This document shows positions 1-13,156 of a DNA stretch of 64,000 bases, piece after piece (the stretch's first letter is position 1; every line of letters begins with the position of its first letter). The DNA is taken from assembly GCA_001599295.1 (NCBI GenBank), contig BCGN01000003.1, positions 349,148 through 413,147 on the forward strand, given 5' to 3'. The translations under genes were made by a program, and so were the position numbers. The notes under the pieces are model-generated. The model searched no databases, was not told where the DNA came from, and saw nothing but the letters and a program-made list of their open reading frames with translations. This DNA comes from Sporopachydermia quercuum (taxonomy: Eukaryota > Ascomycota > Sporopachydermiomycetes > Sporopachydermiales > Sporopachydermiaceae).

Positions 1-2
1 GA

Positions 3-242
3 TCAGAGATTTCTCATCTTGCTGCCACGCTCAAATACTATAACATGATTCTCAATCTTCCCTTGTCAATCGAGTGAAACAAAAATATAAGACTCTTTTT
101 TACTATCTTGATTTTCTCCGATATCTAAACAATTAAAACATACAGTGTAAAACCCTTCTGCTACATCTTTCAAAAGATCAGTAGCTGATCTCAGTAATCT
201 ATCATTAGATCCAGGAGTAGTAGCTGTTGATGGTTCATTCAT
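3..242 (-). CDS. Candidate tiny spliced gene at left edge (exons 144-242 and 3-56)
   Basis: Not recognised. An ATG at 242 opens 33 codons beginning MNEPSTATTPGSNDR and ending EGFYT, directly followed by a GTATGT donor at 143-138. If the AG at 58-57 is the acceptor, the frame continues as IENHVIVFERGSKMRNL and stops at 3-5, giving a 50-residue protein with an 87-bp intron. The first exon looks coding (acidic/basic helix LLRSATDLLKDVAEGF). The intron lacks the CTAAC branch seen in the other introns here, so the real second exon may lie outside the window. In that case this is the 5' exon of a larger gene running off the left edge. Confidence 0.35.
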
Positions 243-805
243 CTTGCATTCGCGGTACTGATATTGCTAACATATTATGAAATGTTGTAGATATTTTGCA
301 GAACAAGAGTTCGATATATCAAATTCACTTAAAGCCAAGAAAAACTATNATCCTTGAATAGTAGAAGAGGAATTTTCTTCATGATGTTTAAGTCTAGTAA
401 TATATGATGAAAATAGCGATTCCCCTCATCAACCTGATCCTTAGATCAGGAAATGAATATACCCATTAGGCACTAAATGAAAATTATATCGTGCAGATAA
501 GTGCATTGAGCTGCAGATTGTTGACTCTGGATTTGAAGGTGAAAAAGGGTCCAGGGGTTGTCATTGGGTCTGAGGACAATAATAGACTATCTCAGGTTTA
601 ATTTCTAGAGTCCGAAGACTATGTCTTTACACACAAGCAAGCAACAATGATGATTCCATCTAAAATTGAAGAATAATGAACAAGACTTGTCCCTACAGCT
701 ACAATGAAACTATGGCTGAAATACCCTTGATCTTCATTTCTGATAAATAAAAATAAATCTATATCCCATAATAAACTGAATGTAAAATAATGCCTGATGG
801 ATGAT
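243..805. other. Intergenic, nothing recognised
   Basis: Between the start of the left-edge candidate gene and the stop codon of the nitroreductase gene. Only short open frames, one ambiguous base near 349, and no repeat or RNA signature. Confidence 0.5.
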
Positions 806-1381
806 TTAATCGAAAACCTCGACAGGGTTTTCAATGAAAGTCTTTTCACCAGCAGGAGCAGTTGGTTCACCGAAAACTAATTGAGCAGCAACTTCCCAGT
901 CAGCAGGAACCTTATCAGCCAATGCAGCTTGCACAATTGGGTTGTAATGTTGCAAGTTAGCACCAAGTCCTAGTTCTTCGAATGCAGTCCAGGTGTTGAT
1001 TTGAGCAGCACCGTTAGAAGTGGATGCAAAGACAGGGAAATAGTCAGCGAAATCGGCGAATCTTTCTTGCATGGCCTTGATAGAAGCTTTGTCATCAAAG
1101 AAGATAACAGAACCGTAAGCTTCGTCACGGCACTTAACAGCTCTTTGGTATCCGAAGCTGGTAGCAGGGATAGCCTTGACAACTGAGTCCCAAACGGCTT
1201 GGTGGGTCTTTCCGACAATAATAGCAGCTCTGATAGTTTGAGAGTTGAAGGAGGTAGGAGTGTGCTTAACTAGATCTTGAACGATGCTTTGAAGCTGTTC
1301 AAGAGTAACTCCACTCGGAAGAGAGTTCTTCAATTCATAGATGGTTCTTCTGTTGAGAAGGGCCTTAAGAAAGGAGGACAT
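806..1381 (-). CDS. HBN1: Nitroreductase-like protein, Hbn1/Frm2 family
   Basis: 191 residues, full length for the fungal Frm2/Hbn1 group (about 190). The family is FMN-binding nitroreductase-fold proteins linked in S. cerevisiae to oxidative and nitrosative stress and fatty-acid signalling. Visible family blocks are NRRTIYELK near the N-terminus, TPTSFNSQ at about 41-48, CRDEAYGSVIFF at about 84-95, TWTAFEELGLGANLQHYN in the last third, and QLVFGEPTAP followed by EKTFIENPVEVFD at the end. No intron and one clear ATG at 1381. It stands alone. A Yap1-type TTACTAA site lies about 340 bp upstream. Frm2 and Hbn1 are paralogues in S. cerevisiae, so the symbol marks the family rather than strict orthology. 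Confidence 0.9.
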   Translation of the reverse strand: MSSFLKALLNRRTIYELKNSLPSGVTLEQLQSIVQDLVKHTPTSFNSQTIRAAIIVGKTHQAVWDSVVKAIPATSFGYQRAVKCRDEAYGSVIFFDDKASIKAMQERFADFADYFPVFASTSNGAAQINTWTAFEELGLGANLQHYNPIVQAALADKVPADWEVAAQLVFGEPTAPAGEKTFIENPVEVFD

Positions 1382-3317
1382 TTTGAAGATGTTGTATTTG
1401 ACTAGTTGTTACAAGTTTTGATAGCAAGCAGCAATTGTCTTTGGATTAAACTTAATTGATTGATTGATTGGTGTCTAATGATAATTAACAACAGCTGGAT
1501 TGTTGGATAATAAGTCGGTAATCGATGAATGGCCAGTTGATCTCCTTTTATAACAACTGATGGGTACTCGGGAGTCTCGTGAATTAAGTTAAGCTTTCAG
1601 ATCAAAGGTCTGAGAAAGATTACAGTAAGCATTCACTTAGTTTTTTATTTGTTACCAATGGATTGGTAATAAAACCCTTCCATAGTAATTTTAGGGATAT
1701 TATGTAGTACGTTAGTTATCTTACTAATCTATACGCCATTCACAATTGTAATTATGTTAAGCGTTGTTTATCGTGATTCCTTCGGAGTTGAGAATGTCTA
1801 CTGATAAGATTCATATTCTCGCTTAAACTAATTGCTACTGAGGACTACTAAGACTAAGCTCATTGTCTAAAAACCAATGTTCACAAAAGCTAGATCTAAC
1901 AATTATCACAGATTGTATACTAGTATATTGTTCTAGGATTCTTTTTTTTTGTTCTTTTTTATTTCTTTTTTCAAACGGGTCGGGTCGACAGCTTGTAGCA
2001 CACTCATTAGGTGATTATCATTGAACCGCCACTATAAATCGTAAATATCATACATGCCCTATTTTCTTCTCCAGTGCTTCAACTTTATCTCATTAACTGG
2101 GCAAACTATGTTCACGATACAATTATGTATAAACAATTATTCATCNTAGAGGGGTGCAGAATAAGCATCAGTAATACTGCTGTATAGATAACTCCTCGTT
2201 CTCTATGAATTTACTATGAACCGTTCTTTCTCTTCAAATTTCACTCTCAAGAAGAAAAACCTTAACTATTCTGACATATATTTAAAGTTCTCCAAATAGT
2301 AGCTCATGTTAAATCTTATTTTGTATTACCTTTTTGAAGGCAATGGTAGTAATATCTTACTAATTCTATTAGCTGGTTCTCACTAAGCAAGAAAATAAAG
2401 TTTCTGCAAAGCTTGTCTTAAAACTTCAGAAGACCTGTCGCACTAGCAACTGGCTTCGATGATATCAAATATAATAAAAGAATGCAATTTGGACCAGGAA
2501 AGGAAGTCAGAAACAAGAGCTCAGATACACTATTGTAGTGGATAGTTGTTAGATATGCTACGCTAGGTAAGTTTAGCAAGTTTCATCCAATTGGTTGATC
2601 TCAAAAGTTTTCATACAAGTTGAATCTTTCTAGTATTATACATAGACTATAGTAGTTCGTTAAAAATCAGGAAAAAATGGCTTGATTATAATTGTTTTTA
2701 AAAGCACATCGTCGTATGAAACCCTCTACAAGTCCTCGAAAGTTGGCCCGACGTTCATCATTACTATCAATCAGGCAATCAATATAGGAAACACAACGAA
2801 GAAAGAACTCGTAAACTCGTTTTCATCAAACTTAATTTGATATCCTCCAACGATACACGTGATTGCCGCTACCAATTTATCATCTTCAATTGGCTTATAA
2901 ATTATTCAGATGAAACCCAGTTCAAGAACCGCGAAGGGCCATATGAAACTCTAGTCAAAATCTGTTNAAGGTCCCCGAGAAAAAACAAGAGTGGGTGGTT
3001 TGAAAAGAGCAAGTGCTTATCAGCTTAACATCTAATGAACACCTTCCTTGTTTTATTTGGTCAACCTAGTTGAAGTGTCCGTGAGTAATCTCTATCTTTT
3101 TGTAAAGAAAGCTCTTATAGTATTGAATCAGATCTGAAGAATGGGATAATCTCTATCTGTGGGTTACAGAATTATTCTTAGTNGTAAATTGATCTTTGTA
3201 TAAACATTACATTAAGAATGAAAAATCTAAAATATGAACTAATATTAAAATACACCTAAAAAATCATATACCCTTAGTTTACCATAATCATATCACATAA
3301 ACCATTCAAGTTTATGG
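1382..3317. other. Long intergenic region upstream of the nitroreductase gene
   Basis: About 1.9 kb between two minus-strand genes. It holds the nitroreductase promoter (a TGAT-repeat patch near 1455-1470, TTACTAA at 1721) and the 3' side of SDS3. A CACGTG E-box sits near 2856. No convincing coding frame; the longest open frame (2837-3028) lacks an ATG. Confidence 0.5.
1721..1727 (+). promoter_or_regulatory. Yap1-type site TTACTAA upstream of the nitroreductase gene
   Basis: An exact TTACTAA heptamer lies 340 bp upstream of the ATG at 1381. TTACTAA is the preferred Yap1 response element in S. cerevisiae. A 7-mer is expected by chance every few kilobases in AT-rich DNA, so function is inferred from the fit with a redox gene. 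Confidence 0.3.
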
Positions 3318-4265
3318 TTAAGCCGAAGTGCCAGATCTTCTCTGAGAATCCTCTAAAGCCTGACGAAAAAGCACCAGATCTTCGTTCACCTCTTCAGGCT
3401 TTAATGATGATACACCATTATATGTTTTACCAGTTCTATGGCCATGCACATTGACAGAATGAGTGTGTTTTTCGTTTCTCTTTTTAGCCAGAATGCCTTG
3501 CAAAGAGTCCGAATCGGAGACTTTTTGATCATCACTACCAGCTGCACTACCGTATCGGCTACTACTTTTATAACCACTGGTCCCAACGCGTCTTTTCTTT
3601 GAAGTAGAGTCTACAGAAATACCCGTACTATCTTCAAAGTAGTCATTACGACGTCTAAGGCTTCTCCTCTCGTAACTAGATCCTGGAGAACCTGGCGATC
3701 TCAAGTTATAGCTACCAGATAAGAAATATGAATGGTCATTAGCCACGTCCAGTAAAGCTTTATCTTCTTTCAGTCTCTTCATCTGCTTCTCAATCCTTTC
3801 ATATAATTTTTCTTTTATCACTTTAACACAGTTTTCATGTTCTTCGTTAGCAGCATCTATCTCCTCATTGAACAGCTTTTCGTTCATATCTAGTTGATAT
3901 TGGTGCCATAGTTTCAGTCTCACCAGCTCGTAGTCTCTAATTTCCTCTAAATCTGTGAGGTGTTCAATAAACACTTTGTTAGTACCAGAATGCATAGTAG
4001 CTAGCGTTTTCTGCAAATTATGAAGCATCATTCTGTAATGTTGATCTCTTTCCTGTTCGAACACTTCACTCATTCTTTGTAGCTTGGAGTGGATATTCAA
4101 TCTTCGTTTGTCCTTTTTACTTATATGCGCGGGCTCGGAAGCCATAACTTGATTCATTACCCCATTTTGGTTTCTACTATCACCATTGATCACAGGTTCT
4201 GCTCCAACGGGACTATAAATCCCTTGAGCTCGAGCTTTGCTGTCTCCGTTTGTATATTCTGACAT
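3318..4265 (-). CDS. SDS3: Sds3-like subunit of the Rpd3L histone deacetylase complex
   Basis: 315 residues with the Sds3-like domain. Sds3 is a structural subunit that holds the Sin3/Rpd3 large complex together in the nucleus. The conserved helical block covers about residues 55-180: KLQRMSEVFEQERDQHYRMM, then GTNKVFIEHLTDLEEIRDYE, then LVRLKLWHQYQ, then EEHENCVKVIKEKLYERIE, ending at the family signature LLDVANDHSYFLSG. The C-terminal third is basic and serine-rich (ERRSLRRRNDYF, SKKRRVG), probably disordered and carrying a nuclear localisation signal. The length is close to S. cerevisiae Sds3 (about 330). No intron. Confidence 0.88.
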   Translation of the reverse strand: MSEYTNGDSKARAQGIYSPVGAEPVINGDSRNQNGVMNQVMASEPAHISKKDKRRLNIHSKLQRMSEVFEQERDQHYRMMLHNLQKTLATMHSGTNKVFIEHLTDLEEIRDYELVRLKLWHQYQLDMNEKLFNEEIDAANEEHENCVKVIKEKLYERIEKQMKRLKEDKALLDVANDHSYFLSGSYNLRSPGSPGSSYERRSLRRRNDYFEDSTGISVDSTSKKRRVGTSGYKSSSRYGSAAGSDDQKVSDSDSLQGILAKKRNEKHTHSVNVHGHRTGKTYNGVSSLKPEEVNEDLVLFRQALEDSQRRSGTSA

Positions 4266-6190
4266 TATGTAAAAACAGTATAATCTGTTGAAGCTCGCAA
4301 ATACTCAATCCAAGAACTTCAATTCACCACTGCAAGTAATTTCAGCAGTGAAATTAGCTTCTATTTCTCTGTTATCTTTCAACAACTGGTTCTTTAGGCA
4401 ACTATTATCTGAAAATAAAGAAGATAGACAAAATTGAACGTAATATCTATAACTCCTTATCTCTCTGTCAATTCGATTAGAACAGAAGGAAAGTGTGTGG
4501 TTCATAGATGATGTTACCCGTATTTTGATATGTAAGATGAGATGTGAAGTTAAGTAGAATAGTTGTTAAGTGAACTGTTGTGAGTGAAGGCAAATCGTAG
4601 TTGACTTTGAATTCATCTAAAACGGTTATGTAGAAAATGTTAGATGAATAATATTATTGAAGCAACACTCCTGGAAAAGGAATGAGAGAAGAGGCAAAAG
4701 ATTTGAAATACGGAGATCACTCTTTGAAGGGCCCAAAAAGATCCATGTTATGAGATGTGCACCTACGTTGATCTGTGGAACTTGTGAACACATTATCAAT
4801 TGTATTTTACTTAGAAAACAAAAAGCCTTGAAATTCCTAACTAATTGGTTCTACATGAATTTCAGTAAACAATTATTCAATTTGAATATACTAAATTGAC
4901 TCATTTCAATATTCTTTGTCCTCATCTACACATTCAGTTAACACCCAATGATGTTTATGCGAACTGGAATGTCTTCCAGAAGAATAGAGATATATATAGG
5001 TACGAAGGTTAGAGGGCAGAAAAAGAATTATAAAAGAGGAAATCCATATGTTCTATGAGACTACATATTGTTTTCTCCTACATAAGCTCCATCGATTAAG
5101 TTTGGTCTTTTCTCTTCGTTTCAGTGATGAGGTCTAGTTAAAATTCATTGAAACTTTCTTTCAAATATCGACTGTTAACAAAAGTATAATGTAACATGCA
5201 AAAGCCTTTCAAAGGGAATTGGTTTAGTTATTGATAGCATATGCTTGTCTAATAATAATACCCTTGGAAATTCTCCTTCAGCATTGATAAGGAATTGCTT
5301 TTTCCAAATTTTTTTTGTACTGAACTCACTCCCCTTAGGTTCACTTTTTAATATTTTTAACATTTGTTCAACAGTCCCATTCATTGACTATACATCCAGA
5401 ATTGGAACTGATATACAAACTTGGTCACTAAAATGGCTTCCGTAGCAATTGCCGATTATTCAACAAGGCAAATAAATTCATGATTGTTCTTCCTTCTAAG
5501 TACGTAATTACCTTTATTTCAATGTTTTTATTTTTTAATTTTCAATCTTTTAATTTTTTAATTTTTTTCTTCATATATTCTTTCATCCAAACATTGTCTT
5601 TGCACCACGTAGTCATATCCAAATGGGGCCAAATCAACCAGGTGAGACGGGCACTTTTCTAATCGCCAAAAAAAAAAAATTAAAGTTCACCACTTTCTCT
5701 TTGACCACCAGTTTGTTTTTTCGTGACACGCTTAGAATATCAAGTTATAATATCTGGAGCATTTTATGTTTTACTACTAAATTTCATTCAAAATAAAGTG
5801 TAAAATAAAGATTTTGATTTGAAGCTGTTGATGTATCGTTAGGGAGATCAGTTGAAAAAGAAATATATCCCGAAAATTGCTATTTATCACTGAATCGAGT
5901 GTATTTACCGTGCTCTATCTAAATTAATTGATTTTGAAGGCCTGGATGGTAATCAAGGCCCAGACGTTCAGGAAGGAAAATACGAGGTGTGTTGGGGATA
6001 GGCATACGATAAATAAAATCAAAGTAAAATAATTGTACCGCGTATGAGTATTTCAGTACTCATTTATCTTGAGTCTATTATTAATTATTCAGTGTTCGAT
6101 AGGCTGGATTCTCACTGGCGTGTAATCTGTTGTTTGCACAAAGACTGAAGAAGGAAGAAGTGGGTGAGATTTGAATCAGATAAGACCACA
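4266..6190. other. Intergenic region between divergent SDS3 and mannosyltransferase genes
   Basis: A shared 1.9-kb upstream region. Long T-rich and A-rich tracts lie around 5515-5580 and 5665-5690. Open frames up to 80 codons occur; none has a recognisable product. The minus-strand frame 5175-5384 is listed among rejected items. Confidence 0.5.
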
Positions 6191-7768
6191 ATGTTTGGAA
6201 TGGCGATTTACAGGATTCGCCGGCTGACGCGTCAAATGACACGTTTTCTGAAAGTAGGAGGAGCACATAATTTAATGCAAAATTATAACGGTAAAGGCAA
6301 ACATATGGCTTTAGGTGGAAGACGGAAGCTCCGATTTACATTATCTGCTCTCGGTATAACACTGGCAGTACTAGCATTGGTTATTTTGATTGTCACGAAA
6401 ACAGTAATATACTTTACTCGGGAAGTACCCAAATATCATTTTTCAATAGAGAAGTTTAATCATCCTGTGGATCCAATATTTGCAGCTGGGTGCCAAGATG
6501 TGGAGAACAATAGTCAAACAAACGAAAGGGCAAATGCTGTCATAATGATGTTAGCGCGAAATTCTGAGGCAGATGCTGTGGCACATTCAGTCAGATCTTT
6601 GGAAAGGCATTTCAATAGGTGGTATAACTATCCTTACGTTTTTCTTAATGACGAACCATTTGATGAGAATTTTCAAAATACTATCAAAAGTCTCACCGAT
6701 GCTCAAGTTGAGTTTGGCGTCGTTGAGCCAGAAATATGGAATTTCCCTTCATGGCAAGATAAAGAAGAGATAGAAGAAATGATCAGATTGCAAGGTGATG
6801 AAGGAATTATGTATGGAGGAATGAAAAGCTACCATTTAATGTGTCGATTCTATTCTGGGTTATTCTATAAGCATCCTCTAATGCAAGGTTATGATTGGTT
6901 CTGGAGAATTGAACCGAAAGTGGATTACTTTTGTGATATAACCTATGATCCTTTCCTTGAGATGGAAAAATCTGGCAAGGTGTATGGTTTTACTGTCGCA
7001 TTGAAAGAATTAGCAGCAACGGTTCCTACCTTATTCAGATATACTAAGGCCTTCATGAAAAAGTATGATATCAAGCCTGCCAAGACCTGGGAAATGTTTT
7101 TAGTTAATAAAGATCCAACTGTGCAGTTCAAAGATGATGAACCAAGATTAGCGGCTGAACTAAAGCTTGAAAAAGAGGTTCAAGCACGAAAAGAAAAATT
7201 AGAAGAGATCATTGATAAGATTGAAAATGAGGGTGCCAGCAGCTTAACTGAAGATGAATTAGCTCTATTAAACGACCAAAATAGTTTAGAAGACATCAAA
7301 ATGGATGATATTGATGGAGAAGAATACAACCTCTGTCACTTTTGGAGTAATTTCGAGATTGCTCGTTTGGATTTCTTCAGATCTGAGCAGTATCAATCCT
7401 ATTTTGATTATTTGGAAAACTCAGGTGGTTTCTGGAGAGAAAGATGGGGCGATGCTCCAGTGCATTCATTGGCCGTTGGAATGTTTTTGGAACCTAGTCA
7501 AGTGCATTATTTCAGAGACATAGGTTACAGGCATTCCACAATAGCACATTGTCCTGCTAATGCAGTAAAAGAAAATCAAACGAAATTCTTGCCTTATAGT
7601 AGGGATGAAGAGGATAAGAAAGATAATCCATTTTGGGCAGCATTTGATAAACCAACTGAGTACGGATCCGGATGTCACTGTAGATGTGACAATTCAATCC
7701 CTGAGATTGAGGATTCTGGGTCAGGCTGTTTTGTCAACTGGAAGGAGCTATTGGAAAGTATAGAATGA
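6191..7768 (+). CDS. GT15 alpha-1,2-mannosyltransferase (Kre2/Mnt1/Ktr family)
   Basis: 525 residues from the first ATG. Type II Golgi membrane protein: a basic cytoplasmic tail of about 46 residues, one membrane span at about 49-75 (ALGITLAVLALVILIV), then the lumenal catalytic domain. The family adds alpha-1,2-mannose from GDP-mannose to O- and N-linked glycans. Diagnostic GT15 blocks are present: RANAVIMMLARNSEADAV, YNYPYVFLNDEPFD, WFWRIEPKVDYFCDI near residue 240, YNLCHFWSNFEIARLDFFRS near 378, GGFWRERWGDAPVHS, and FRDIGYRHSTIAHCP. A charged insertion of about 60 residues (residues 316-375, KEKLEEIIDKIENEG and on) precedes the YNLCHFWSNFEI block. The long tail and this insertion stop me assigning a specific KTR or MNT member. 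Confidence 0.9.
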   Translation: MFGMAIYRIRRLTRQMTRFLKVGGAHNLMQNYNGKGKHMALGGRRKLRFTLSALGITLAVLALVILIVTKTVIYFTREVPKYHFSIEKFNHPVDPIFAAGCQDVENNSQTNERANAVIMMLARNSEADAVAHSVRSLERHFNRWYNYPYVFLNDEPFDENFQNTIKSLTDAQVEFGVVEPEIWNFPSWQDKEEIEEMIRLQGDEGIMYGGMKSYHLMCRFYSGLFYKHPLMQGYDWFWRIEPKVDYFCDITYDPFLEMEKSGKVYGFTVALKELAATVPTLFRYTKAFMKKYDIKPAKTWEMFLVNKDPTVQFKDDEPRLAAELKLEKEVQARKEKLEEIIDKIENEGASSLTEDELALLNDQNSLEDIKMDDIDGEEYNLCHFWSNFEIARLDFFRSEQYQSYFDYLENSGGFWRERWGDAPVHSLAVGMFLEPSQVHYFRDIGYRHSTIAHCPANAVKENQTKFLPYSRDEEDKKDNPFWAAFDKPTEYGSGCHCRCDNSIPEIEDSGSGCFVNWKELLESIE

Positions 7769-7960
7769 ACTAGCAATGCTATGCAATACTACATTAACCT
7801 CAAGTCAAACAAGTTAAACAACTCATTAATAGATTCATTCAAAGAGCTGAACGCATGCATAATACGAATATAATATAACTAATTTAGTTTCCCTACAAAC
7901 AATAAACCAGTAAATATAATAAATTACCGAATTGAATATACCAGTATAATACACAATAAC

Positions 7961-8383
7961 CTAACCACCGAAACCGTATAAAGTTCTTCCTTGTCTCTTC
8001 AAAGCATAGACAACATCCAATGAAGTGACAGTCTTTCTCTTAGCGTGTTCAGTATAAGTAACAGCATCACGAATAACGGATTCTAAGAATGACTTAAGAA
8101 CGCCTCTGACTTCTTCGTAGATCAAAGCTGAGATACGTTTGACACCACCTCTTCTCGCCAATCTTCTGATAGCAGGCTTGGTAATACCTTGAATGTTATC
8201 ACGAAGAATCTTTCTGTGACGTTTGGCACCACTATTATTAAGTTAGAATCAACTTCTTTGGACACTGTTTTCTACTTTTAATCAAATAACATATTTATCA
8301 TTTAATAACATTTTGATCAAACAAATCAAAATCAACACTTACGATTTGCCAAGTCCCTTTCCGCCTTTTCCTCTGCCAGACAT
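7961..8383 (-). CDS. HHF1: Histone H4, one intron
   Basis: Core histone H4. Exons 8343-8383 and 7961-8231 join to 103 residues including Met. The intron 8232-8342 (111 bp) has a GTAAGT donor, a TTCTAAC branch sequence 12 bases before the end, and a TAG acceptor. The intron splits codon 13 of the mature protein, giving TC|T. The body matches H4 elsewhere ([32 protein letters not shown]). Two unusual residues are Ser at mature position 13, where Gly is normal (GLGKSGAK), and Ala at 48 ([10 protein letters not shown]). It diverges from histone H3, 1.6 kb away. Most budding yeasts have intronless H4 genes. Confidence 0.97.
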
Positions 8384-10396
<2,013 letters not shown>

Positions 10397-11418
10397 GAGT
10401 GATACCTTTTGAATGGCTTTTATATAGTTTTCAGGTTGATGGGTTGTATTTGTATTTTAGGTGATAGTTATCAATAGTAATATCTGAATTTTATTCATAT
10501 CTAAAAGTTATGATTTTTATATTAGTAGTGCTTCTTTTTCCATTTGTTCACTAGGTATTATTTTTTTCTATTCATTGGACATATATAGTGTTTGTATAGA
10601 ACTTTGCTATAGTCGAAATAGTGACAGCATATGTATCTGAGATTTTGTCTTGTTCTCTTTTAAGTAAATTGCTTCTCTGAGTTTTTCTCAATAGTCTGCT
10701 CAATACTGGTTCAATTCATAAACCTTACTATATCATCTTCATTATAAAAGTCATTAATAATCGTAATAAAAATATTATAATACCTATCAATCTGATTTTG
10801 TTAACCCATTCGTATTGGGGATATGTAAATAATCTCTCCATAAGATGATATATTAGTCCGCACATGATGTCAGGCCTCTTTTGCTATGCCCATTTAGACA
10901 CCGTTTACATCTCTGAGATAACAGTTGTCACAGCATTTCTTGAAATTTTTTTTTCTTTCTGTTTCTTAATAATATTAAAACGAAACTTATAAACAGTTTG
11001 GTGTTCAAAACTACATTTTTTCGCTCAAAAAAACCATGCAGTGCTCGTTCAGCCCCAGACAAGAAAGGCATCACAAAAGAGTGGTACTAATTTTAATTGA
11101 TGACATAATACCTCTAGCTCATCCATCTACTGCCTTTGCAAAATCCAATAAGGGTCTTGTAGATGCTTTGTCCTTTTTATACTCCTTCATACCGGAAGTT
11201 ACATGAGATAAGTGGTATTGAACACTATTTGTATTTCCTTGTTTCTGAACTCAGTGCAGTGGAACCAGTGTCGAGTTGAAACGGCGTACAAGTGAACTAC
11301 CTAGCCAATTGTCATTTTGATTTTGTCTTAGAACTTTGCCCCAGATTCTCGCCCATCACTAATAATAAGAACTAGTTGAACTTACAGAGATAATTTGGAT
11401 TCATTAAATTTAGTTAAA
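10397..11418. other. Intergenic region between H3 and AIM19
   Basis: H3 3' untranslated region and AIM19 promoter. No open frame worth reporting on either strand and no repeat or RNA signature. Confidence 0.5.
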
Positions 11419-12113
11419 ATGTCGTTAACTCCATCAGATATAACACCAAACCCTCCTCCTGCTTCAACTAGCCCAGTTCCTCCGGTACCGCCTGCTAGGG
11501 ATCCAAGGGCGCCAACTCCCTGGGATACTTTGAACAGTCTAAGCAATACACCATACTTATCAGGAGCGCTTTCTGCTGGTCGTAAGTTGATATTCGTCTC
11601 CTATTTCAACAACAAGGAATCAATGATTTATNNGTTTCTTCCTTTTACTAACCAAGCCAGTATTTGCATATGCGTCTTCGAATATGCCTTCTAAACCATA
11701 TGTTAAGCCAAATCGATTAATGGCATATGGCTATAGTGGCGCCTTTGCATTAGGATGTAAGTATATACTGGCACAAATTTGAACTATTTTGCGTGTGAAC
11801 GTTATTAACCCGTTTATTTAGCTTGGATTATATTCGACGGTGACATTGAAAACGGTGCAGGTTTCAATTCAGGTAAGTGTGAACTCATCATTAGTTGATT
11901 GCTCCATGTATTTGAGTTCTTCACTTTAACATCGGTTTTTACTAACTATTTTCATAAGCTTGGAGTTTCCTTTACTTGGTTTCATACGGTACCAATGCTT
12001 TGAAACATCCCAGATTGTCTACAATTTCTTTGGCTACATATTCTCTTCTCACAGGAATAACCTATGGAAATCGATTCTTCTTTCCACACGTCATGGGAGA
12101 AGAAGAGTATTAG
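11419..12113 (+). CDS. AIM19: Aim19-like mitochondrial protein, three introns
   Basis: Four exons (11419-11581, 11661-11756, 11822-11872, 11959-12113) give 154 residues, against 157 in S. cerevisiae. The match is best in exons 3-4: WIIFDGDIENGAGFNS followed by AWSFLYLV corresponds to the YMIYDNDLENGAGF and TWSALYLI blocks of Aim19, and ITYGNRFFF to its C-terminus. TPYLSGALS corresponds to the N-terminal TPYP block. Aim19 is a small mitochondrial membrane protein of unknown biochemical role, found through mitochondrial inheritance phenotypes. All three introns (79, 65 and 86 bp) start GTAAGT; the first and third carry ACTAAC and the second ATTAAC. The N-terminus is Pro-rich. The stop lies 45 bp from the SIW14 stop on the other strand. 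An ambiguous doublet NN lies in intron 1. Confidence 0.85.
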
Positions 12114-12158
12114 TGTAATATATATACTCATTATATCATTCAGTTATTATCTATTTTT

Positions 12159-13156
<998 letters not shown>

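Noticed and set aside
619-870. 83-codon frame overlapping the 3' end of the nitroreductase gene
   Set aside because: No ATG at its start and overlap with the real gene; no domain.
5175-5384. 69-codon minus-strand ATG frame, Lys-rich
   Set aside because: Mildly protein-like, but no homologue is recognised and the region is a long intergenic spacer with overlapping frames on the other strand.
5622-5795. 57-codon plus-strand ATG frame through an A-tract
   Set aside because: Runs through a 12-base A-tract and has no domain or bias; likely chance.
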